A stretch of 64,000 nucleotides of DNA from Eledone cirrhosa (taxonomy: Eukaryota > Mollusca > Cephalopoda > Octopoda > Eledonidae): contig OZ024740.1 of NCBI GenBank assembly GCA_964016885.1, positions 296,720,204-296,784,203 of the forward strand, written 5' to 3'. The stretch's first letter is position 1, and every line of letters begins with the position of its first letter. Positions 22,836 to 33,830 of the stretch are shown piece after piece. Under the pieces are notes generated by a model that was not told the DNA's origin, searched no databases, and saw only the letters and a list, made by a program, of their open reading frames with translations. The position numbers and the translations under genes were made by a program.

Positions 22836-23374
22836 GTGAATGTAGCGAAGATAATACGTCAACAATGACATGTTCGTCAGAATGTCGTTATGCAGACAGA
22901 TATTATAAGGGCTTGACGGAGATCGATAACTGGCGCCTAACACCCCTTTAACAACAGAAAATTGAAAAATAAAAGCTGCAGTTGTATCTTTAGACCACAA
23001 GGAATATATAAATGCAAGTTTGAAGTCAATCCGAGTAGAAATGTGGATTTGTATAGACTTTGCAAAAATGAGGACACACACAGACAACAACAGTTTTATA
23101 TATATAGATATTATGATGACGATTATGTTGAGATTAGAAATTGTTTATAATTCATGTTCAAAATGTTGCCAACAGATTGTAAAATTACAGCCAATTACAA
23201 CATTTTATCATGCTTATATAAACTTTTATGCAGCCTAGAAAATGTTGTGCAATGATTACATGAAATTACATACCCCCCTTCACAATTCAGTATAATATTT
23301 AAGAAAGAAATCGTGTAATTGCACAAATTACATACAACAAAAAGTGTTTTAAAGATCATTTCATATGCTAAAAA
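22836..23374. other. Unassigned spacer
   Basis: The motif ATGCAGACAGATATTAT near 22890 recurs in part near 815-850 in family B, so the left part may be related. The remainder could be the 3' non-coding end of the LINE beginning at 23375. No gene seen. Confidence 0.4.
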
Positions 23375-26135
23375 TGAACTAGCCTTGCTAGCCTCGTGGC
23401 AATCTTCTATATTTTGCTCTATTGCTCTACATTTCCCTTCATCAAATTCTTGGCTTTTATTTCCTATTCTAAGATCTCCAGCCATATTTTTTTTGATCTT
23501 CCACTTTCTCTGCACTCTTCTAAATTCCTTTTAATCATTTTTCTCATCCAGCCATTTCCATCTTTACTCCAAACGTGATCCAACCATCTCAATCCATTTT
23601 TCTTAAAAACATTCACCACAGGCTCTACTCCCATCATTCTCTGCTATTCATTGCTTATCTTCCTCACTTTCAGTGATACTTTACGTCCACCAAACTATTC
23701 TTATTTCCATTCCTTCCACTCTCCTTTGCTGCTCCACATTCATCACCCAAGTCTTGCTCCCATAAGTCATAGAACTTCTTTCTCATGCAGCATACACTTT
23801 TCCCTTCAGTTTCAGTGACACTCCTCTCTTCAATATCATGCTACTCAATTCCTAAAACTTCTTCCATATACATCTCAATCGCGATGTTGTTGCCAAGTCT
23901 GATCCTCCTTTTCCATTCAACATGTTTCCAAGGTAACAAACTGTTTTCATATTTTCTACCTTCACACCATTCCTAATAACAAGCAGGATATCTGTAGCCC
24001 CCTCCATACACAGTTTACACTTAAATGTAGCTGTTATATTATTTAATAATAGCTTCACCACATTTGTTTTATGTATTCACCCAATGCCTATAATACATTT
24101 AATTAAGTTCATTCTAATTCCTTTCCTGCACACCACATACTGTCACATTCTTGTATTTTCTATCTCACTAAATGTTTTAGCACTTACCATCACCTTTGTT
24201 TGCAATTGTCACCTTCAAACCATTTGCCTCCAAACATTCCTTCCACCTATTCTTCTCTCTCAGTCCATCCGTACTCTCTGCCAGATCGTCTGCATACAGT
24301 AACTCTAATGGTAAGCCCTCCTTTACAATTTTGGTTTATACCTCTATTACAACTACAAATAACAGTGGATGTAATACTGACCCTGCAACCTTCACTTCAA
24401 AGGTGTCACAGTTCCCTTCCTTCTTCCTTATGACTGTATATGATATCTTATATATTGTCATCACTACTCTAAGCAATCATTCTTCCATTCATTCCTAACA
24501 ATCTCAATGCCCATCTCACTACTTCACATGAACCCCATTGAAAGCTTTGTCCAGATCAACAAGCCACCAAAACAAATTATTCCCCTTGTTTCTGTAATTG
24601 CCTCAGAATAAAAGTTGCATCAGTTTTTCTTTTCCCCTGGCACAAATCTAATCTGCATTTCATCAGTCTTCACTTCTTTCTTTAACCTCTTCTCCACCAC
24701 TTTTTCTACTTCCTTCCAGCTTCAAACAACTTAATTGCTCTATATGAGCCAGAGTTGTGTGGATTGCCTTTCCTCTTGAACAAAGGGATGAAAATACTCA
24801 ACTCCCAATCTATTGCAATACAGCCTTCTTTCACCACCAACGTACATTCGCCCTATTTGCCACAACTACATGCTGTTTTTAGCATATCTCCTACAATAGT
24901 TGGACCTGCTGTGTCCCTACAAATCTTTCTGGATGCTTCTAAAACTTCTTTCACGTTTATCAACTCTGTTGGTTTGAGAACTGAATTTCTTTCTATGTTA
25001 CCATTCCATCCATTCCCCACATTCTACAACCTCTCCATATATCTCTTCTACCTTATTTCCATTTGGTTCTATAACAATTTGTCCTACTTCATCCTTCAAG
25101 CAGCTCAACCCGGTCACATCATATCTCCCTCTTCTAAATTGCTTTGCAATCCCAAGCATTTCTCTATAAACTTACTCTGAATAATTTCATTCTCTAAACA
25201 TTTGTCTGCTTCCACTTCTTTCTTTGCAGACGTTTTGGCTGCCTTGTAATTCTGATGAACTTAACTACCTCTTCTGATGCCATATTTTCTGCTCTCTGCT
25301 ATTCTCTGAATCTTACTCTTTTTCCATAAGTCCTCTTTCTAACTTAATCATCCTTCCTCCATGTTTCCAAATATCTTTGTAGTTCTCTTGTCCAACCAAA
25401 CATATCACCAACAGCTCCTAAAAAATCATATTTTAGAGACTTCTAAACGTTTTCAAGTTCATTCGTGTCATTTGCTGACAAAACACATTTTCTCCACTCG
25501 AGCCTCTCTTACTCTCTTTTCCCACTTTTCACCTGAAATATTATAGATAACTAGATGGTGCTGTGTAGCAACCTCCTTTCCTGGAATGACCTATGTAACA
25601 TGGAGTTACCTTCTATCTTGCTCATATGCTACCAGATAGTTGACAGTTGATAACACTTTATGTCTATGTAGCAAGTTTATCGTCTTTTTTCTGGAATTGG
25701 GTGTTAGATTGACATATCAAATCTATCAGCAAATTCTAAAATCCTTTCTTTGTTGCACACCAAAATTTGTCTTTCTGTTCAACATCCTGACAGTCTTGAG
25801 GGGCATATCCTGATATGATATTCACTAAGAACTTTCCAATCACCAGTTTCACCATCATCAACTGTTCACTCAATCTCATCATACACCATACTGTCTAGAA
25901 AACTACAGAAATTAAGGCACCAACACCATGTACACCTTCTGGATACTCTTGCCATACAAATTTCTACTTTTGTCTTGGTTTTTTCCTCAACATTCTCAAA
26001 CTACTCCACTTCCATTATGTCTTCTTCACACAACATATATCCATTCTTCTTCTATTCTGTGCCTCCACCATTTCCCCCAATCTTCCTGCCATCACATCCC
26101 TATTTTCTATGTTACAAAATTCATATATTGGTCTC
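23375..26135 (-). pseudogene. AP-endonuclease LINE, near full length but heavily decayed
   Basis: On the minus strand, collinear pieces of the same protein type as at 49690-52590 can be read through many frameshifts: endonuclease fragments RRRMDICCVKKT (about 26060) and VIGKFLVNIISGYAPQD (about 25840), RT fragments ATFILRQLQ (about 24610), FQWGSCEVVRWAL, LLYADDLAESTDGL (motif C, about 24280), and the C-terminal TVCYLGNMLNGKGGSDLATT (about 23940) followed by GLRWLDHVWSKD (about 23590). Each half is weak alone, but their order and spacing match an intact element. It lies inside the inferred P450 intron, antisense-neutral (same strand as the gene). Confidence 0.6.
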
Positions 26136-26279
26136 CACAATTGACACCAAACATCTGACCATCATAAATGACTTGAACTCAGTGTCTATCTAGTTTAGAA
26201 TAGATACATCTATCTCTGGTATTGTAAGAGGCAACTGGAAGAGTATCTGGTCATAAAACACTGTCTCAAAAAGGATCTC

Positions 26280-26639
26280 ATGATGAGTATGATAATTACA
26301 TAAATTACATTTTTCCAGCCCAGAGGGGTTCAGTAGTTTGAGATTAAACATCACACCTTTGCCCAGGTCTTCCTTGCTCTTATTCTATTGTAGATCATTT
26401 GCTACTTCTTCATACAATGGTCATCATCCATGTACATCATGTGTCTATACTTGTGTAATCTTCTCTCATTGTTCACTTCATCTGATTCAACTGATGCACA
26501 GTTGTTCTGTCAGCTGATCCATGTGTTCCTGTTCCTGCACATTAACATTAATCATCCATTGGAGCATGTGGAACTAATTTCTGTCCAGCCTTCACATATC
26601 ATCTGCATTCACTGTATGTCTCACTTCTATAAAATATCA
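26280..26639 (-). mobile_element. Probable LINE 3' fragment
   Basis: A minus-strand piece near 26560-26640 reads MIRWMINVNVQEQEHMDQLT, resembling the MLRWMC...ERxSxxELR block near the C-terminus of AP-endonuclease LINEs. The match is eroded. The rest has no assignment. Confidence 0.35.
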
Positions 26640-27215
26640 TACTTTACATACAGACATCATAGACTGTATATCTCACTACTACATTACCATACAACATCAC
26701 ACTTCACATACAGACACCATAGACTGTATATCTCACCACTACACTACCATACAACATCACACTTCACATACAGACATCATAGACTGTATATCTCACTACT
26801 ACACTACCATACAACATCACACTTCACATACAGACATCATAGACTGTATATCTCACTACTACACTACCATACAACATCACACTTCACATACAGACATCAT
26901 AGACTGTATATCTCACTACCATACAACATAACACTTCACATACAGACATCATAGACTGTATATCTCACTACCATACAACATAACACTTCACATACAGACA
27001 TCATAGCCTGTATATCTCACTACCATACAACATCACACTTCACATACAGACATCATAGACTGTATATCTCACTACCATACAACATAACACTTCACATACA
27101 GACATCATAGACTGTATATCTCACTACTACACTACCATACAACATAACACTTCACATACAGACATCATAGACTGTATATCTCACTACCATAAAACATCAC
27201 ACTTCACATACAGGT
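26640..27215. repeat. Minisatellite with 60-bp and 52-bp units
   Basis: The unit starts ACTTCACATACAGACATCAT then AGACTGTATATCTCACTAC. The first half uses 60-bp units; in the second half most units lack an 8-bp segment (52 bp). Because 60 is divisible by three, an open frame with a 20-residue repeat appears at 26430-26954. It ends when 52-bp units begin, so it is not a gene. Confidence 0.9.
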
Positions 27216-27460
27216 CTCATTGACGGCCATTTTCCAAGAGAAATCATTTGTTGTATGATAACAGTTGACAAAGAAATACATAGTAACTTATTGATCATGA
27301 AATGTGTAACATGTAGGAAAACTAAAGTAAAAGCTCTGTGGGAAAATATTATAATGTAGTTCCATATTCTATGCAAACACATGTGGGTAACATCAAATAA
27401 CATGGTTTGCCTTTTTCAATAGCATCTGATGTAGGAAGCAAATGTGTAACAATGTGTTTT

Positions 27461-27610
27461 GAGGCTGTGACAAATTTGCTGAGATACATTCATCAGTGAT
27501 ACATTCATGAGAGGCTGTGACAAATTTCCTGAGATACATTCATCAGTGATACATTCATCAGAGGCTGTGACAAATTTTCTGAGATACATTCATCAGTGAT
27601 ACATTCATTA
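27461..27610. repeat. 50-bp tandem repeat, three copies
   Basis: Units begin GAGGCTGTGACAAATTT at 27461, 27511 and 27561. Each contains an internal ATACATTCATCA/GTG duplication. Confidence 0.9.
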
Positions 27611-27945
27611 TATCATCAGCATCATCACCATTTTACATCCATTCTTCTATGCTAGCATTGGTTAGACGAGTTGTCCTGTTGTGGGCAGTGCCTGGTCGGC
27701 TGATCTTGTCTTCCTCATACGGGAACTGATTTTGGTTTGATTTCTACATCTGGATGCCCTTCCTAACACCAAACTCATTTGCAGTGAGTGCTGGGTGCTC
27801 TTTATCCGTGGTGCCTACACGACCACTTTACAGTGTTGGCTGGGTGCTTTTTTGCTGTGGCACCTCCACCACCACTTTGCAGTGGGAGGGGTGGGGCATA
27901 TTGACTATATGCTTCAGCTTCGGCTTGTACCCGTGGGCACAATTA
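27610..27945 (-). mobile_element. 3' end of the AP-endonuclease LINE
   Basis: On the minus strand it ends in a TGATGATGCTGATGATA tail. The body matches the 3' part of the element at 52600-54057: TGGATGCCCTTCCTAACACC and CACCTCCACCACCACTTTGC (plus-strand reading), and the last codons VVVEVPQQKSTQP. About 335 bp, strongly 5' truncated. Confidence 0.75.
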
Positions 27946-28361
27946 ATAATTATAGAAAAGACTACATTATCCAGAATGATATCATTCATTAACACAATGA
28001 TAATGGGAGGTATGACTGAAAACATTTTCCAGTTTATGTTTAGACTACAAATTGAAAGTATTCAGTAAAGGAAAATATTAATAAATGGAACTATATATGG
28101 TAATGAAAGAATTTTAAAAATTCACTAATCATAATCTACACTTTGAAAATTGTATGTAGAAATTGAATTATGGAGAAAATTATAGAGAAACAAAGTTAGG
28201 TGTGGGCAGACTAAACTAAAAGATGGTATGATAATGTCTGGAATGATTTTGAACATAGGTCTGTTCAATTAGTGCTGACTTAGAGCTTAACTGGAGGATA
28301 GAGTGAAGTTTACATATTTACCTCCATGGACATATTCAGTAAATTAATGTGAAACATTTAC
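27946..28361. other. Inferred P450 intron sequence
   Basis: AT-rich sequence with no recognisable gene or repeat. It lies just downstream (minus strand) of the exon 1 donor. Confidence 0.4.
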
Positions 28362-28524
28362 CTTTATTTGCTCCAAGTATTTTAGGTATATCTCCAATTA
28401 AAGGCAACCAACTTTTCATGTATGGTAAGTGCCTAAAATCTGTCAATGATTTCGAATATTTGAGTAGTATATAAAAAGAACAACAGAAAATTGTAAGTAA
28501 TATTAAAATATCAGTGAGCAACAT
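28362..28524 (-). CDS. Cytochrome P450 exon 1 (membrane anchor and hinge)
   Basis: Starting at the ATG at 28524, 54 codons encode an N-terminal signal anchor (MLLTDILILLTIFCCSFYIL then LKY), a short polar linker, and the hinge block HLPYMKSWLPLIGDIPKI, matching the P450 pattern LPxxxxxPLIGxxxxL. The exon ends AATAAAG|GTAAAT in phase 1, compatible with the exon at 17453. A longer open frame from 28578 exists, but TTATTTTGCAG ends at 28541, immediately upstream of CGTGAAGTTTGAAAACATG, so the real exon probably begins at 28540 with a short 5' leader, and the ATG at 28524 gives the typical anchor length. Localisation: ER membrane. Family CYP4 is the best guess; clan 3 or 7 cannot be excluded from 90 residues. 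Confidence 0.55.
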
Positions 28525-28540
28525 GTTTTCAAACTTCACG
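28525..28540 (-). promoter_or_regulatory. Probable 5' leader after a splice acceptor
   Basis: The minus strand reads TTATCTCATTATTTTGCAG directly upstream of this 16-base leader. If used, the P450 has an additional non-coding first exon to the right. Confidence 0.4.
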
Positions 28541-28784
28541 CTGCAAAATAATGAGATAACTGGTAAGAGTAAACTCAAAATCTGTGATATGTTGTCATGC
28601 AGCTATTTAGATAGTAGGCTAATATTGAAATAATTGAGGTCAAAGTTAATCTAGCTGGGTCACTAGTTGTCTCTATAGCTATGGGAAAATATATTTGCTG
28701 TTTCTTAGAAATATATTTAAAAATTGTTTTATCCAGTTTTTAGTGTGTAGGTGTGTAGATTACATACTTTGCTTATATAATAAT

Positions 28785-29345
28785 AATAATGAAATTATTG
28801 TGTAAAGTGCTTAGGTGCACTACAACTCGTCAAAGGTGCATGTATAGTACATAGAATAATATACAAATGCCAGGGAAGTAAATAGTGTATGGGCATGCCC
28901 ACGTGTGTTATACACAGGGAAATTAAAAAGGTACTCAGGGTTGTTGTTGGCAAGATGGTTAATAATTGTGTGGGTGTTTACCAAGTCAGTTGCCAGATGT
29001 CGGAGCTTCAATGTATCCATGCCCAAGGAAGCAAGGCGTTCAGAGTATGGTAGATGCCTGATGGAGGGTATTCGTTTGGTTGTATGTCTCTAAACAGTTT
29101 CCAGGCAGTCAATGTTCTGAGCAAGATAGGGGTTCCAGACTGGTGATGCAAATTCTAAGTGTGGCCGCACCATAGCTATATACAGCTTTAAATAGATAAC
29201 TGGAGAGCAGCTGACAAAAGTCTTGCTGAGTGATGCTAAGATACCCTCAGCCTTCTTGACTATTTTAGAGACGTGCTTCATCCAACGCAAATCGCTGCTG
29301 ACCGAAGAAAGTGGCAATTGTATTATTTCAAAGCTTTCCAATTTT
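28785..29345 (-). pseudogene. CR1-like LINE 3' end, 5' truncated
   Basis: The minus strand encodes LRWMKHVSKIVKKAEGILAS then KLYIAMVRPHLEFASPVWNP, the C-terminal block of the CR1-like LINE found more fully at 56130-58585, and ends in GCACTTTACACAATAATTTC followed by an ATT tail. Compared with the other copy it lacks about 215 bp between 28880 and 28900. Two frameshifts are present. Confidence 0.75.
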
Positions 29346-29556
29346 CCCTTTAATGAAACGGACAGAATAAATGTTGATATCTAACTTGATGTCCTCTCCG
29401 CTTTGTGAGCTTAGAGACCACGCAAGAGGGTTTTCATGACCACGTAAGAGGGTATATTCATTAGTAAACGGTAAAATATATACAACAAATGAGTAAGTGA
29501 ATTGTGGTAGATGGTTTCCAGTCCAGTCAGACTGCAACTACAAATAAAAAATCGAC
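29346..29556. other. Short unassigned spacer
   Basis: Contains an imperfect duplication of GACCACG(C/T)AAGAGGGT at about 29418 and 29440. No gene. Confidence 0.4.
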
Positions 29557-30300
29557 TTACTTTGACCTCGTATCAATGGGACCCTTGACGTCAGGCTGGA
29601 TTTTCGTGAGCTGTAACCGGAGATCTCCACATGCAATCACATTGTAGCAGTTGCGAGCCTTACTATGCAGTCTGGAAACAACGCCAAACCCCCTATCGAC
29701 TAAGTATGAGCTAGGAAAAGGCAAAGCAAATCTCTTAGCCTCTGCATGTAGGTGTAGAAATCGACGCTGAATTTCCTCTTGCATCCCAAAAAGGGGTTCA
29801 CCTATTTTGGAAAATTTAATTTTGATAATGTCATCTGTCTGAAATTCAATTAATTCTTCCTGAAATTTAACGTCGAAATCGTCAACGTTAGCTATGAAGG
29901 GATCTGCTATCCACATTGGGATGTCCATCTGCAAAAGGTCGACAAACCGTTCTCTCATGTTGTCTTGTAGTGCACGGAGGTGCGTGGTATAAATTTGGAG
30001 TTGGTCATCGCTCACAATCTTTTGAACATTGGCGACACTAGGAAAATTATAGAATTCCCGTCGACAAAGATTCCTTTCGATGACTTTCAATTTGGCCAGG
30101 AATATTTTCACAGCATTCCTTGCTTTAAACAAGGTGATCTTCTTCTGCAAAGCCATAATGAGGCTATTGTATTTGTCGAAGATGTCGGCGAGGTAGGCGC
30201 AGTCTTGCCTCACATCGAGGTTTTTTTTATACAGTTCTGTGTTGCGTCCTCGAAGAAACTCAATGATTGAGGCGAACAGTTCAAAGAAGCAACATGCTAC
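29557..30300 (-). pseudogene. hAT-superfamily transposase remnant (ZBED5/SCAND3-like C-terminus)
   Basis: From about 30297 the minus strand reads FELFASIIEFLRGRNTELYK, DCAYLADIFDKYNSL, KARNAVKIFLAKLKV and ends with the dimerisation block FPSSYLVDRGFGVVSRLHSK then CYNVIACGDLRLQLTKIQP. The last block is the hAT C-terminal dimerisation domain, in which the family has sEYLVERGFS. The open frame has an ATG at 30213 but coding similarity extends upstream of it to 30297, so the ATG is not the natural start. N-terminal BED finger and the first catalytic Asp are missing. A piece of the same protein type that ends just N-terminal to this one is at 47819-48095. It lies within the inferred P450 intron-proximal region on the gene's strand, upstream of exon 1. 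Confidence 0.75.
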
Positions 30301-30385
30301 CTAGATTGAAGGTGGTACTTTGAAAATATTTCTTCAATCCTTCAAGGAATTGAAATAATGGAACTACAACGTGCAATCCAAGAAC

Positions 30386-30751
30386 TCATTGGCCCGGAGA
30401 GTGACACGTAAGAATAACATTAGCCTTGGATGCAATGTTAGTGCCAAACTCATTTGTTGCCTCTTGCAAAGAAATAGGGACATCTGAATAATTGTCAAGA
30501 AGGGCTTTGACTGCAGAAAGTCGTGTTAGCCATCGAGTAGGGCACACAGGTGTTAAGGAGCGTGGTGACGATACTTCATTTTCTTCATCATGTTGTGATA
30601 AATACGCTTGCTTAAATTTCCCTGATGTACTATATAGTTTCCCCAATTCATTCACGTAATCTAGAACAGTTTTGATAAGTGAAGCTTGTTGTACGGACTT
30701 AGTTATAATAAGGTGAGAAATATGAATGCCGCAGTGCACGTAATGGGCCAA
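30386..30751 (-). pseudogene. hAT-like transposase fragment (ZMYM1/DUF4371-like)
   Basis: 121 codons: HYVHCGIHISHLIITKSVQQ, then VNELGKLYSTSGKFKQAYLS and LTPVCPTRWLTRLSAVKALL. The block with CxxH before a long helix and CPTRWLTR is characteristic of the ZMYM1/DUF4371 group of hAT transposases (family contains the motif C.TRW...). It begins without upstream coding sequence and is cut at 30386. It is a different lineage from the hAT fragment beside it. Confidence 0.7.
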
Positions 30752-31140
30752 ATCAAGTTATGTTAGAATCTTTAAAAAGATCTTTAAAAAATACCCGTAC
30801 GAATTAAATACAAAAAAGTTTCAGTCCAAAACAAAACACGTGAATGTTCTTAAAGACTTGATTTCAGTCGAAAAAGTTTTTTTTAAATTCTATATTTCAC
30901 TGTCAGCTGTTGTAATATTTTGATTGGATAAACAATTCTACAATTCAAACTGTAAAGTCAAAATACAAAAGATGTAAAATGAAGAATTTCTTATCTTTCT
31001 CTGAAATCACAAACTCAGGGGAAAAATAGTACCTTGCAAAATAAAATACCTCATAGCAAAATAAAATACTTAGCAACGAATGAATTGAGAAGCTTGGAGA
31101 CAGTGAGAAAGTAGTATTTGTATCCCTTATATATATATAC
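30752..31140. other. AT-rich spacer, nothing recognised
   Basis: No gene or known repeat seen; ends at a short TATA run before the LINE 3' end. Confidence 0.4.
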
Positions 31141-31527
31141 ATAGATATATTTCTTTATTAGCCACAGGGGCACAAAAGAAGGGGACAAATACAAAGGGGG
31201 CAGTTTACATACAATAAAAACGTGTAAAATGTTATCACAGATGGAATTTAAAAGTTAGTCGATTTTCCCCAATAGAGGGAGACAGTTTATATGGGTAACA
31301 CATACCCCCGAAAAAAAATGTGCAACCCTCATCTCCAGGAGTACGAAGAGCTTGTACTCCTTTCCTCTCCTCCTCCTTTTCCTCAACCTACAGGCTGATA
31401 TAGAGAGAAGGCCCATTCACTCGGGCCATTCTCGCCACTTTCACCCACCTTTCATAAAACTTGCTGGGGTACAGCACCTCTCTCTCCATCCTGATTCTTC
31501 TTCCAAAGTGGTATTTGAAAAAAAGAT
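31141..31527 (-). mobile_element. Tx1/L1-like LINE 3' end (minus strand)
   Basis: On the minus strand it encodes the C-terminal ERWVKVARMARVNGPSLYIS then a stop and about 240 bp of 3' sequence ending in GTGGCTAATAAAGAAATATA. It is a near-identical inverse of 32112-32494 with about three differences. Confidence 0.85.
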
Positions 31528-31646
31528 ACACAGACACACACAAACACACATAGACTTGGTTTGGGTACAGAAAGAATTTTGTCTACAGTTTTTTATTGCC
31601 AGGTCAAAGGCCACTGCTCTTTTCAACAACGCCTAATAACAACGCT

Positions 31647-31659
<13 letters not shown>

Positions 31660-31704
<45 letters not shown>

Positions 31705-31705
31705 A
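31660..31705. repeat. CA then TA microsatellite
   Basis: CA repeat 31648-31678 followed by TA repeat to 31702, between the two inverted LINE ends. Confidence 0.9.
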
Positions 31706-31744
31706 TGAAGAGAGAAAGAGGGAGGGACAGAGAGAGTAAGAAAT

Positions 31745-32486
31745 GTGTGTGTGTTTGGTACACGCTCTACCAGTTCGAGACAAGCTCTACAGACATGGGC
31801 GCCCGGGCAGGGACCCTGCAAAAAAGATCTGTCCGAGGTGCGTGCGAGACGAAGAAACCGTCGCGCACGCATTCATACACTGCCCGGGCGTCACTGACCT
31901 GTGGGGATATGTAGAACGACTATTGTCGCGGGTGGGACCAATCCAGTTGACCACCGAGTCCATTGTCATGATCAAACCGCCACCCTCCTTCAAAAACGAA
32001 GGAGAGGCGGTTTTCCTTTGTGTGATAGCTATGGCGAAAGAGGTTGTATGGTGGACAAGGTTGAAAGGGCTGAGGTCAGACACCTTTCTCTCCGGCCAAC
32101 AACTGATTCTTTTTTTCAAATACCACTTTGGAAGAAGAATCAGGATGGAGAGAGAGGTGCTGTACCCCAGCAAGTTTTATGAAAGGTGGGTGAAAGTGGC
32201 GAGAATGGCCCGAGTGAATGGGCCTTCTCTCTATATCAGCCTGTAGATTGAGGAAAAGGAGGAGGAGAGGAAAGGAGTACAAGCTCTTCGTACTCCTGGA
32301 GATGAGGGTTGCACATTTTTTTTCGGGGGTATGTGTTACCCATATAAACTGTCTCCCTCTATTGGGGAAAATCGACTAACTTTTAAATTCCATCTGTGAT
32401 AACATTTTACACGTTTTTATTGTATGTAAACTTCCCCCTTTGTATTTGTCCCCTTCTTTTGTGCCCCTGTGGCTAATAAAGAAATA

Positions 32487-32487
<1 letters not shown>
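31745..32487 (+). pseudogene. Tx1/L1-like LINE 3' end (plus strand)
   Basis: Coding sequence from about 31765 reads ALPVRDKLYRHGRPGRDPAK, a zinc ribbon CPRCVRDEETVAHAFIHCPG (zf-RVT type), then KEVVWWTRLKGLRSDTFLSG and stops at 32246. The 3' region ends GTGGCTAATAAAGAAATA with AATAAA serving as a polyadenylation signal, followed by a TATC tail. The reverse transcriptase is missing. The start coincides with the end point of the fragment at 60632-60941 in the same protein. Confidence 0.8.

Positions 32488-32553
<66 letters not shown>
32488..32553. repeat. TATC tetranucleotide microsatellite
   Basis: About 16 units directly after the LINE 3' end; probably grown from the LINE tail. Confidence 0.95.
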
Positions 32554-32655
32554 TTATCTCCAACAGGGGGCTCACACATGCAGCCCGCGAACTACTTATC
32601 TGTGGCCCGTGGTAGAACCAATATTTAATATCGCATTATAACTGGTGAAAATAAG

Positions 32656-32866
32656 GTGGTGAGCTAGTGGAATCGTTAGCACATCTGGCGAAATGCTTAA
32701 CGGTACTTCTTCCGTTTTTACGTTCTGAGTTCAAATTCCGCCGATCTCAACTTTGCCTTACATCCTTTTGGGGTCGATGAATTAAGTACCAGTTGTGTAC
32801 TAGGATCGATGCAATCGACTGAACCCTAAACCCCAAATTTCATGCCTTGTTCCTATAGTAGAAATG
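32656..32866 (+). mobile_element. Cephalopod-type tRNA-derived SINE with target-site duplication
   Basis: Head TGGTGAGCTAGTGGAATCGT (A-box), B-box GAGTTCAAATTCCGCC, then GGGTCGATGAATTAAGTACC and GATCGATGCAATCGACTGAA. It is flanked by 21-bp direct repeats, 32635-32655 and 32867-32887 (ATTATAACTGGTGA plus six more bases), identical except one base. The duplication confirms retrotransposition by a LINE nick. Confidence 0.9.
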
Positions 32867-32887
32867 ATTATAACTGGTGAACATAAG

Positions 32888-33375
32888 AATAGAGATCAGA
32901 TGTACCTAACAAAAACAAGAACAACAACTACAGATTGGCTTGCCTCAGAACGAATTTCTATAGACTTTTGACTGAGGAATGTTCTAACAACTGACCAATG
33001 AGAGGAGAAGAGGCCCTTTGACGCTGAAATTCGTTTGTTTAAATTCATATGATTCCAGTTCCTCAGTGAAATAACAACCCAACCAGGAACTGGGCATATC
33101 AGAGTATTGACAAAGTTAAACACCTTAAAAACATGTGTACTCGTCTCTACCACACTAATTCGGACTGCCTGAAGAGGTCACGGCCAAAGATGGTTGTCAC
33201 TGAAATATATATAGCAGTAATAAACGAAGCCAAATTTTAAACATTTGACTTATTTATTTTATTTTATTTTATTTTACATTACTCCGGAGTAACCAAACCA
33301 ACCTGCGCACTTCGTCGAGTGCTCCAATCTGCATACTGAGGTGTTGGTATACAACCAACATATACTCAATATATA
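32888..33375. other. Unassigned spacer with TTTTA repeat
   Basis: A TTTTA pentamer run is at 33245-33280. The block CTGAAGAGGTCACGGCC near 33170 resembles PLE terminal sequences, but no element boundary is visible. Confidence 0.35.
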
Positions 33376-33578
33376 TATATATATATAACGAAGGAAATGT
33401 GGTAAGAAACCAGGTGGACCATAACGCACCAAAGTACTCAATACTTAGGGTAGTAGAGTGAGTAATAGGAACGAGTAGGACCCCGACAGCTGAGCTCAAG
33501 CCGTTTCGACGGCTAATTCTGGAGTCCAGAATTAGCCGTCGAAACGGCTTGAGCTCAGCCGTCGAGGTCCTACTCGTT

Positions 33579-33583
<5 letters not shown>
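33376..33583 (+). repeat. PLE-terminal-like repeat (family E) ending in a palindrome
   Basis: 33376-33520 matches the reverse complement of 4541-4690. From 33465 to 33583 the sequence is an imperfect palindrome (119 bp, arms of 59, one-base spacer at 33524, two mismatches) with CCGTTTCGACGG in one arm and CCGTCGAAACGG in the other. Confidence 0.65.
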
Positions 33584-33664
<81 letters not shown>

Positions 33665-33830
33665 GATTTATATATATATATATATAAATCTACATACATT
33701 TATATACATTTATATATAAATCTATATAGATTTATATATATATATATATATAAATCTACATACATACCTATTACCTATATACATACATTTAGGTATGTAT
33801 ATAGCTATGCATTTATACATGTGTATATAT
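33584..33830. repeat. TA microsatellite with ATAGATTTATA inverted units
   Basis: TA runs interrupted by TGTAGATTTATATATATA and its complement. Confidence 0.9.

Noticed and set aside
22458..22839. Tyr/Ile/Cys/Val-rich frames
   Set aside because: Products of a TA/TG microsatellite.
26430..26954. 174-codon frame with a 20-residue repeat as a secreted repeat protein
   Set aside because: It is the 60-bp minisatellite read in one frame; the repeat is lost when 52-bp units begin, and flanks show no coding features.
31352..31636. 94-codon frame with a leucine-rich start, possible signal peptide
   Set aside because: It is antisense to the LINE C-terminus; the identical peptide occurs at 32076-32282 on the opposite strand for the same reason.
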